Assembly (NCBI GenBank): GCA_003024985.2
Contig: PXIH01S0105287.1
Reading direction: 5' to 3' (one strand)
Length of the DNA stretch: 12,925 bases
From: Euperipatoides rowelli
Lineage: Eukaryota; Onychophora; Udeonychophora; Euonychophora; Peripatopsidae
Of this stretch, positions 8,176 through 12,925 are shown piece after piece. Positions within the stretch are counted from its first letter, which is position 1; each line of letters begins with the position of its first letter. The notes beneath the pieces were generated by a model that did no database searches, was not told where the DNA came from, and was given only the letters and a program-made list of their open reading frames with translations. Position numbers and translations under genes: made by a program.

Positions 8176-8480
8176 TTGTATGACTATTTACTAATAGAAT
8201 AGATTGAGTTAGTAAAAGCATAAAAGATAACCCAACTCTATTGTCTATTTTTTTTATATAAGGGATCCTTATCCTAAAATAAATTCTCAAAATTATACCT
8301 CATAAATTGCAAATCAATAACCGATTATTAAGAGTAGGATTTTTTTGTATTGTGATATTCAGGAAGGTATAGAGAATAGGTGTTACTGAGTTATCACTGT
8401 ATGGGGGTTTGTAAACTTTTTTTATTATTGTTATATATTCATCATATTGATAAAGCTTAGTTATTAATACCTTACCTTAT
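8176..8480. other. AT-rich intergenic sequence, nothing recognised
   Basis: No open frame, repeat or RNA gene was seen on either strand apart from short A/T runs. Confidence 0.5.
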
Positions 8481-8485
8481 GAAGT

Positions 8486-8679
8486 CTAGGGGTCTGTCTC
8501 CATGGGTTCCTCGGGAGTAGGGATAGATAAATCTACTTCCATAGGCTCTTCAGTTGAAGGGATAGGGGAATCGGTATCCATGGGCTCCGGTGCGGCTATA
8601 GGTGGAGATGGCCCGGAGTGGACATATTTTGCATGAAGGAGATACTAGTAGATGGGGTGTTAGGATTAATAGGATCCAT
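8486..8679 (-). pseudogene. Small acidic Pro-rich ORF with 13-residue repeats (frameshifted)
   Basis: Reading leftwards, an ATG at 8679-8677 begins a Pro/Ser/Thr-rich stretch (MDPINPNTPSTSIS) that stops at 8598-8596. The overlapping next frame is open from 8644 to the stop at 8488-8486 (52 residues). This second frame contains three units of 13 residues, each with E-P-M-(D/E)-(T/V)-D: APEPMDTD, then TEEPMEVD, then PEEPMETD, separated by IP-containing spacers. One 1-nt shift between about 8644 and 8598 would explain the two pieces, or the second piece could be a spliced exon. The repeat keeps codon phase (39 bp), which argues for coding. It is probably disordered and acidic. No family is recognised. 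A hydrophobic ORF lies 50 bases upstream on the same strand. Confidence 0.5.
8500..8590. repeat. 39-bp tandem repeat, three units
   Basis: On the + strand CCATGGGTTCCTC at 8500, CCATAGGCTCTTC at 8539 and CCATGGGCTCC at 8578 start exactly 39 bases apart, with GGGATAG-type words in the spacers. The units are diverged but the period is exact and a multiple of three, matching 13-residue repeats on the minus strand. The region is GC-richer than its flanks. Confidence 0.8.
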
Positions 8680-8729
8680 AGTAGACAGAAATTATACATT
8701 TCAAATGGCGAAAATTGTTGTTATTTATT

Positions 8730-8954
8730 TTATTGTTGGTCATAACAAATAAGCCAACTAAAAGTCGTGAAAATATCAGACTGGAGGGTCTGATTGTAAA
8801 AATAAATGTGAAACAAAAGAAGTAGAGTCATAAAAATTAATAACAGCAAAGTGTTATGTACAAATAGTGCCGCGGTTATCTCAGTGATTTCTATTCTCAA
8901 AGAAACCGTTAGGAAGGTTGATCCCTCATCGATGGGTGAGAATGTAATTTCCAT
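8730..8954 (-). CDS. Small hydrophobic (single-pass membrane?) ORF
   Basis: The frame runs from an ATG at 8954-8952 to a stop at 8732-8730, 74 residues. The N-terminal third is soluble and Thr/Glu/Ile-containing (MEITFSPIDEGSTFLTVSLR). The middle, from about residue 38 to 54, is almost all L, I, F, M and T (NTLLLLIFMTLLLLFHIYFY) and would span a membrane once. The end is mixed, finishing ICYDQQ. The bases just upstream of the ATG read TATATCTCAATATAAAA on the minus strand, TATA-like. It is not interrupted. No family is recognised. Same strand and close spacing (50 bases) to the repeat-containing ORF suggest, but do not prove, a two-gene unit. Confidence 0.35.
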   Translation of the reverse strand: MEITFSPIDEGSTFLTVSLRIEITEITAALFVHNTLLLLIFMTLLLLFHIYFYNQTLQSDIFTTFSWLICYDQQ

Positions 8955-9430
8955 TTTTATATTGAGATATAAAAGTACAGTTTAGGAAATCAGATAAGCC
9001 TGAATTATTGTATTTTTTAATATCTTATGAGTAAAGATATTGGAGGAAGAGTACGCCTAGAAGGAAGGAGAAGTGGAATTCAAAGATTTTTTTTTTTGAA
9101 GGCTAGCCAAATGCTGGATGCACGCCATGTAAAAGAACAATTGAAGAAATAAATTCAGTTCATAATAACTAGTGGGTCGTAGCAGTGCTCGCATTGATAT
9201 TACCGTGCTCTGGACACCATTTATACAATGGCAAACTAAAAAAAAAAAGATTGCACGAAGGGGGGAGTTTCCAAATAATGGTAATACTAAATTTTTATCA
9301 AACAGTCTCAATCCAAAGAAGTAAATAAATGCTCTGAAACAAGGCACATATTATACTTAAAGTATCTAATAGAAACAATAAATAATATAAAGAGAGGCTA
9401 GAGGACCCTACATAAAAATTGTAGGCTAAT
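8955..9430. other. AT-rich region, weak coding-like frames only
   Basis: A minus-strand frame at 9057-9347 (96 codons) reads many F and L and ends in a poly-K run copied from a T-run, so it is probably chance. On the + strand a frame from about 9099 reads MLDARHVKEQLKK (ATG 9111, stop 9150-9152) and, after several stops, SETRHILYLKYLIETINNI up to a TAG near 9400. The number of stops is close to what AT-rich random sequence gives, so no gene is called. Confidence 0.4.
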
Positions 9431-10740
9431 GGAAAGTAGCTAAGAAAAGGGTTAAATCAAATAATAAATTATAAAGCCAAACACTATTCATTACAGTGAA
9501 CAATGAGAACTATTAAAGCTAGGCAATAACTGAGAATGAACACTATAGAAAGAAACTCCGGTATAGAGAAAGTTCAAGAAAAATCGAGGAGAACTGACTC
9601 AAATGAATAAATTAATTTAAAGAAAATAATTTTATATGGAAATAAGAATAAATTAAAGCACCCCAGGGTTATATAAATAAAACAGAAAGAGATTGCTAAA
9701 ACTAGATATTGAAATAAAATATGCAAATAATATAATAGATTACTGGAAAGAGTTTAAACTAATAATTATTAGAGAATTAAGGACGAAGCGTATTTGACAA
9801 ACCCCCAATCCCCCTTTTCTTTTGTTTGGCCACTGACTGACATTCCTCTAGATGATGTTGACTAGTTGTTTAAATAATGACTGACTCATAAAATAATAAA
9901 TCTTTGTGAAGTGTTATCAGTTTACCATGATTGGAACTCTTAAAGGGCCAGCGATAAATTTAAAACAAAAATGTATAAAAATTCAAATTACAACTAATTT
10001 TTATGATTAAATAAAAGTCAATTTTTTTTATAAAGAAAGAAAAGAAATTCTGAATTTTATCCATCGGCTGAGACAGATATAAAAGCTTTCTTAAATTCAG
10101 ATTAGATTTCGTTGAATTGATCTCCCCAAAATAGAACTAAAAACCCATAAAACTATAGACTCCTGGATGTAACTCGAAACAAGTTACCACCCCCTACAAT
10201 GTTACGCCATAGCAGAGAGGATGCTGAACTAGAAATTGGTAATATCAAAGACCATGGTTGTCCCTCTCTTGGCTAAATAAAATGAATGACCAGAGAGCTA
10301 AACATTAAAACCCTAAGCAACTTTAAATAAATAAATAATGTGTTAGAGATCTAATTGTATAAATATTGAAATAAATATATAGGCCTACTTAAAATTATAT
10401 TGGATTGCAAATTATCAATTTAAGTCTGAAATTAATGAATGATGATTGGAATAAAAGTGCTCCAACGATTTCTAAACTACCATGGGTATATGTGCTAATA
10501 TAATAATCAATTGGCAAGTATTAATGAACAAGAAATGGAAATGCTCTGTGAGGAATATATAATTACTATGGACATGCTTATGCTGAAATAATAATAACTA
10601 AATAGCATGATGCTAATAAATAAATTATTTTATCACCAGGAACTCTAGATTGTAGCAATTGTGATATAAAGTGATCAATCAGGAATAAAAAATATATAAA
10701 GATGGATGAATTTAAATAAGACTGGACCCCCCCCCCCCAC
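9431..10740. other. AT-rich region with possible very decayed coding, + strand
   Basis: The most protein-like stretch is a 41-codon open run at 10151-10273 in a locally more balanced sequence, reading LDVTRNKLPPPTMLRHSRED and on to a TAA. The same frame upstream (about 9440-9862) includes FSFVWPLTDIPLDDVD before a stop, but with roughly the number of stops expected by chance. No family is recognised. A run of 12 C at 10727-10738 followed by ACACAC ends the region. Confidence 0.3.
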
Positions 10741-10746
10741 ACACGG
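10727..10746. repeat. C12 homopolymer followed by AC repeat
   Basis: Twelve C residues (10727-10738) are followed by ACACAC and then GG. Read on the minus strand this is a G12 run like the polypurine tract at 7600, but the bases after it (TCCAGTC) do not begin with TG, and no retroelement coding was seen on that strand to its right. Confidence 0.8.
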
Positions 10747-11177
10747 TTAAACATTAATGAAAATTCTGAAACGTTACGACAAGCCCTGTCAAATAATTAA
10801 ATTTCATGGGAAGAATTTATTAATGCTGTTTCATTCTACAATTCAGAAGAAATATGCTAGTGCCTGTAAATTAATAATACAGTCAGAGATATATTGTTAA
10901 AAAAATAACTGCTGATCTATTCCCGAAAGCTGAAATAAAAGAAAGGAAAGATAAAGAAGAAAGAAAACTATAAAGTACTGCAATTAAATAATAACAATGA
11001 TTTTAAATACCGGTATATTAAAGAAGATAAAATTAGAGAAGGACTTTTTTAGTTGAGAAGTGGGTGCTATCACTCATACTCATCCAAGTAATCAGATGAT
11101 CCCACTGATGATCAGATCTCCAACAGTGACCATCCCAGAGGCTAAAGGGACATCCCATTATGTAAATTAGCCTATAG
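10747..11177 (+). other. AT-rich region with short coding-like pieces
   Basis: One frame from 10747 reads NENSETLRQALSNN, a stop, then ISWEEFINAVSFYNSEE before a TAG at 10858-10860. Another frame ends LFPKAEIKERKDKEERKL at a TAA (10971-10973), a highly charged helix-like stretch. These could be scraps of an old protein gene or chance readings of A-rich DNA. Nothing is recognised. Confidence 0.25.
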
Positions 11178-11546
11178 TATATTAGCTTTGCCTTGCAAGA
11201 ACAACGACGACGGTTGCCACTTAAAAATACAGTTAAGTTATTTTTTGGGCTCAGTGCTTCTTCTGGCCTGCATTTATCATCCTACGAGTCTAAGTTGCCA
11301 CTGTGTCCCTCAATTAACTTATTCCAATTATTAAAAAGTTTTACTTAACATTCAATTCCTGCCGTAGTCCTATACCCAGTTAACTATAATTTTGTTAAGG
11401 CCTCAGATGTCCATCAAGACCTAGCTAGCTTAGATGATAGGGCCATGACTGGTGTTTCCCAAAAAACGTACACCAGGATGTTCTAGAAGACCGATGCCCA
11501 TTTGCTGGTAGCTGAAATCTACAGGTTTACTTTAATCATTTCATAA
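11178..11546 (+). pseudogene. Unidentified coding-like block, two internal stops
   Basis: A single + frame spans 123 codons here with only two internal stops (TAA 11346-11348, TAG 11484-11486) before the TAA at 11544-11546, fewer than expected for this base composition. The pieces contain 56, 45 and 19 residues. The first is basic (LQEQRRRLPLKNTVKLFF) and then Ser/Leu-rich. The second includes HQDLASLDDRAMTGVSQK. The region is GC-richer than its flanks. No domain is recognised. The opposite strand also reads plausibly in places but with more stops. It may be an old gene fragment or part of an unknown repeat. Confidence 0.3.
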
Positions 11547-11985
11547 TTTTATTTATGATATTAGCACATGTTAATATTCTATTTAACTACTTACCCAGAG
11601 CAATAATCATCGAATATACATGCTAATCATTCATTCTAATAACTTTGTCATAAATCAATTTCAAAAACAATTTCAATAACAGAACTTTACTGCCAACTTG
11701 AAGAATAAACTTTAAAATTTCAATTATTGGAACAATTTCACTAAATGTAAGCAATCTATAATGCAACATATTTAATGTTTTCTTTGTAGTATTAATTCCA
11801 TGTTTATTGTCTTACAGTGTTAATAAGTAACATAGATATCATATTATATTCTGGTTTGCTGTAGATTTAAAAACATACAAGATAAGATTTGGTTTAGTAG
11901 AAATCATCAGTAATTCCAAATCTTAGAGTGGGAGCTGTTTTGATTTTTTTTTATCCCCTCCTAATTAATAATAACTAGCAAATAA
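11547..11985. other. AT-rich sequence, nothing recognised
   Basis: No open frame, repeat or RNA gene was recognised. The stretch is AT-rich with words such as AATTTCAAT repeated loosely near 11660-11750. Confidence 0.5.
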
Positions 11986-12090
11986 GCCGGTTACACAGGC
12001 AAATCAATAAATATTTTATGCAAATATGCCCGTTTTATGCAAATAAACCCCGTAAGCCCGTTACATGGGCATTTAGCCTGTTACACAGGC
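11986..12090. repeat. Three copies of a 15-nt hairpin, GCCxGTTACAxxGGC
   Basis: GCCGGTTACACAGGC (11986-12000), GCCCGTTACATGGGC (12056-12070) and GCCTGTTACACAGGC (12076-12090) each fold into a stem of up to 6 bp with a TAC loop. A related half unit, GCCCGTTTTATGC, lies at 12028-12040. The fourth stem pair is T-A in one copy and C-G in another, a compensating double change. Related TATGCAAATA and GGCATTTA words lie between the units. This looks like a short interspersed hairpin family whose stem is maintained. Function unknown. Confidence 0.65.
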
Positions 12091-12487
12091 ATTTTATTAT
12101 TTTAGCAAATAATAGTTGTCGAGATGACCGTTAGATGGCGCTACATTTTCGGCTTGATCATATTCCAATTAAGATATGTTTATTTTTTATTAGAAATGTT
12201 CATCCCAGATAGGAATAGAATTTTTATATTCCATCTGAAGACACAATTCAGATACAATTCATATTTGATATTCTTTAACAAGATTGTATTAATATAAATA
12301 ATCAAGTAATCCCACTGAATGACCAATAACCATAACTAAGAGGAGATCAATTTATCCTTTAAACCTTGATTGTAATACTGTTTGCTGTGATAGTAGTTTT
12401 AGCGAGGACCAGAGTCCAAGTGTTATTTTTGATTTTTCTAAGGTTAATAAATAAGGTTTCAATATTTTAAAGGGTACCTTGTCTCAG
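12091..12487 (+). other. AT-rich flank with one short coding-like frame
   Basis: A GATGGCGCTAC word (12135-12145) stands out in otherwise AT-rich DNA. From about 12326 a + frame is open to a TAA at 12452-12454 and reads, in part, CCDSSFSEDQSPSVIFDFSK, an acidic, Ser-rich stretch of about 42 codons. It could be exon sequence but no splice site in the right phase was found to join it to the next candidate exon. Confidence 0.25.
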
Positions 12488-12596
12488 CTAAATTATTTCA
12501 CAATTATTATACTGTTAAAATGTTGAATGCTATTCCCAGGATTGGTGATGCCATAATAGAAGAAGACTTTCCAGACTATCCAGAACAACAATATTT
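12488..12596 (+). CDS. Candidate internal exon (or 26-aa ORF at 12520-12600)
   Basis: A pyrimidine-bearing TTGTCTCAG ends at 12487 and a strong donor, GTAAGT, starts at 12597. Between them one phase is fully open for 109 bases and reads LFHNYYTVKMLNAIPRIGDA followed by the acidic IIEEDFPDYPEQQY. Without splicing, the ATG at 12520 would give only 26 residues to the TAA inside the donor. The acidic composition with paired Pro-Asp/Pro-Glu does not look like chance AT-rich coding, but a 36-codon open run is short. No family is recognised. If real, the intron continues beyond 12597. Confidence 0.3.
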
Positions 12597-12787
12597 GTAA
12601 GTTTCAGGTAATCTCTCCAGGTATCATTTTAATGCTAGTTTAATTATAGAGTAATAAGTGAGTCTCTGTCGATCAAAAACATAAAAATTTCAATCAATAC
12701 TAATAAATCAATTTTTGGTAACTCTAATTCCTCTGCCTTGTTCATTAGGCTACATGTGATTGTACGTTCGGATTGTACGGAATTTCT
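12597..12787. other. AT-rich sequence after the candidate donor
   Basis: No gene was seen. A short direct repeat, GATTGTACG, occurs twice close together (about 12759-12767 and 12771-12779). Confidence 0.4.
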
Positions 12788-12790
12788 ATA

Positions 12791-12833
12791 CAATTTTTAA
12801 AAAAAAAATTGAAAAAAAATGAAAAAAAAAAAA
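12791..12833. repeat. Poly-A-rich spacer with small palindrome
   Basis: CAATTTTT at 12791-12798 is matched by AAAAATTG ending at 12811, followed by A-runs broken by single G and T residues. It directly borders the large inverted repeat. Confidence 0.5.
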
Positions 12834-12835
12834 TC

Positions 12836-12921
12836 TGGAGTAAAGGAAATGTGAGGTTTTAGATTTAGACGTTAAAAGAATTTAGCGTCTGAATCTCAAA
12901 ACTCACATTTCCTTTCCTCCA
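12836..12921. repeat. 41-bp inverted repeat with 4-nt loop
   Basis: The left arm (12836-12876) and the right arm (12881-12921) are reverse complements over 41 positions with five differences, around an AGAA loop. Both arms carry GGAAATGTGAG, read on opposite strands. As + strand RNA, two of the differences become G-U pairs, so 38 of 41 positions can pair. The palindrome is set between A-runs and stops sharply at both ends. It could be a miniature inverted-repeat or foldback element, or a microRNA-like precursor, though the loop is unusually short for the latter. No gene is seen in it. Confidence 0.85.
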
Positions 12922-12925
12922 AAAA

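Noticed and set aside
8500-8590. 39-bp repeats as a CRISPR-like array
   Set aside because: The units are adjacent and diverged, with no unique spacers, in animal-type DNA; they are coding-phase tandem repeats.
9057-9347. Minus-strand 96-codon ORF
   Set aside because: F/L-rich with a Lys run from a homopolymer; the opposite strand reads at least as well; no motif.
9440-9862. Long single-frame reading with protein-like pieces
   Set aside because: About eight internal stops in 140 codons is close to chance for this base composition; kept only as a note in the regional description.

Overview
The window looks like repeat-rich nuclear DNA of an animal, most likely an invertebrate. It is strongly AT-rich, full of A/T homopolymers and simple tracts. 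It has no bacterial-style gene packing, and its one large recognisable gene set is a decayed LTR retrotransposon of the Ty3/gypsy superfamily. Species cannot be named from the sequence. A crustacean or other arthropod is a guess only.

Layout. 1-300 is AT-rich with no gene seen. 300-655 is a GC-richer island with two clean small hairpins and no recognised protein. 688-924 (minus strand) is an unidentified 78-aa ORF with a small palindrome just upstream of its start. 1015-1390 is a long A/purine-rich tract almost free of pyrimidines on the + strand. 1440-1989 is AT-rich leader with weak CCAAT/TATA-like words. 1990-7331 is the retrotransposon body on the + strand: gag (capsid-like region and a perfect CCHC knuckle), then pol with protease (DSG), reverse transcriptase (YLDD), RNase H, integrase (zinc finger, D,D-35-E, GPY/F-like module) and a basic tail. 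Every part is broken by in-frame stops and frameshifts, so no polyprotein can be made. gag and pol appear to have met in an ATGAGTAA stop/start overlap. A short third reading frame with a hydrophobic C-terminus (7358-7528) sits between pol and a G12 polypurine tract (7600-7613), after which a candidate 3' LTR starts with TGTCA. No matching 5' LTR could be found by eye.

Right of the element, 8486-8954 carries a different kind of signal on the minus strand. A small hydrophobic ORF lies just upstream of a short acidic, proline-rich ORF built on a 39-bp tandem repeat (repeated E-P-M-D/E). 9060-11550 is AT-rich with scattered, weak coding-like runs on the + strand, the best at 11178-11546. 11986-12090 has three copies of a 15-nt hairpin whose stem changes in a compensating way. 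12488-12596 could be a small exon between an AG and a GTAAGT. The window ends in a striking 41-bp inverted repeat with a 4-nt loop (12836-12921).

The retrotransposon genes would once have worked together: Gag forms the particle, and PR/RT/RH/IN process, copy and integrate the element. The copy here is dead. The minus-strand ORF pair, the hairpin family, the terminal inverted repeat and the possible exon are the parts that known retroelement biology does not explain.
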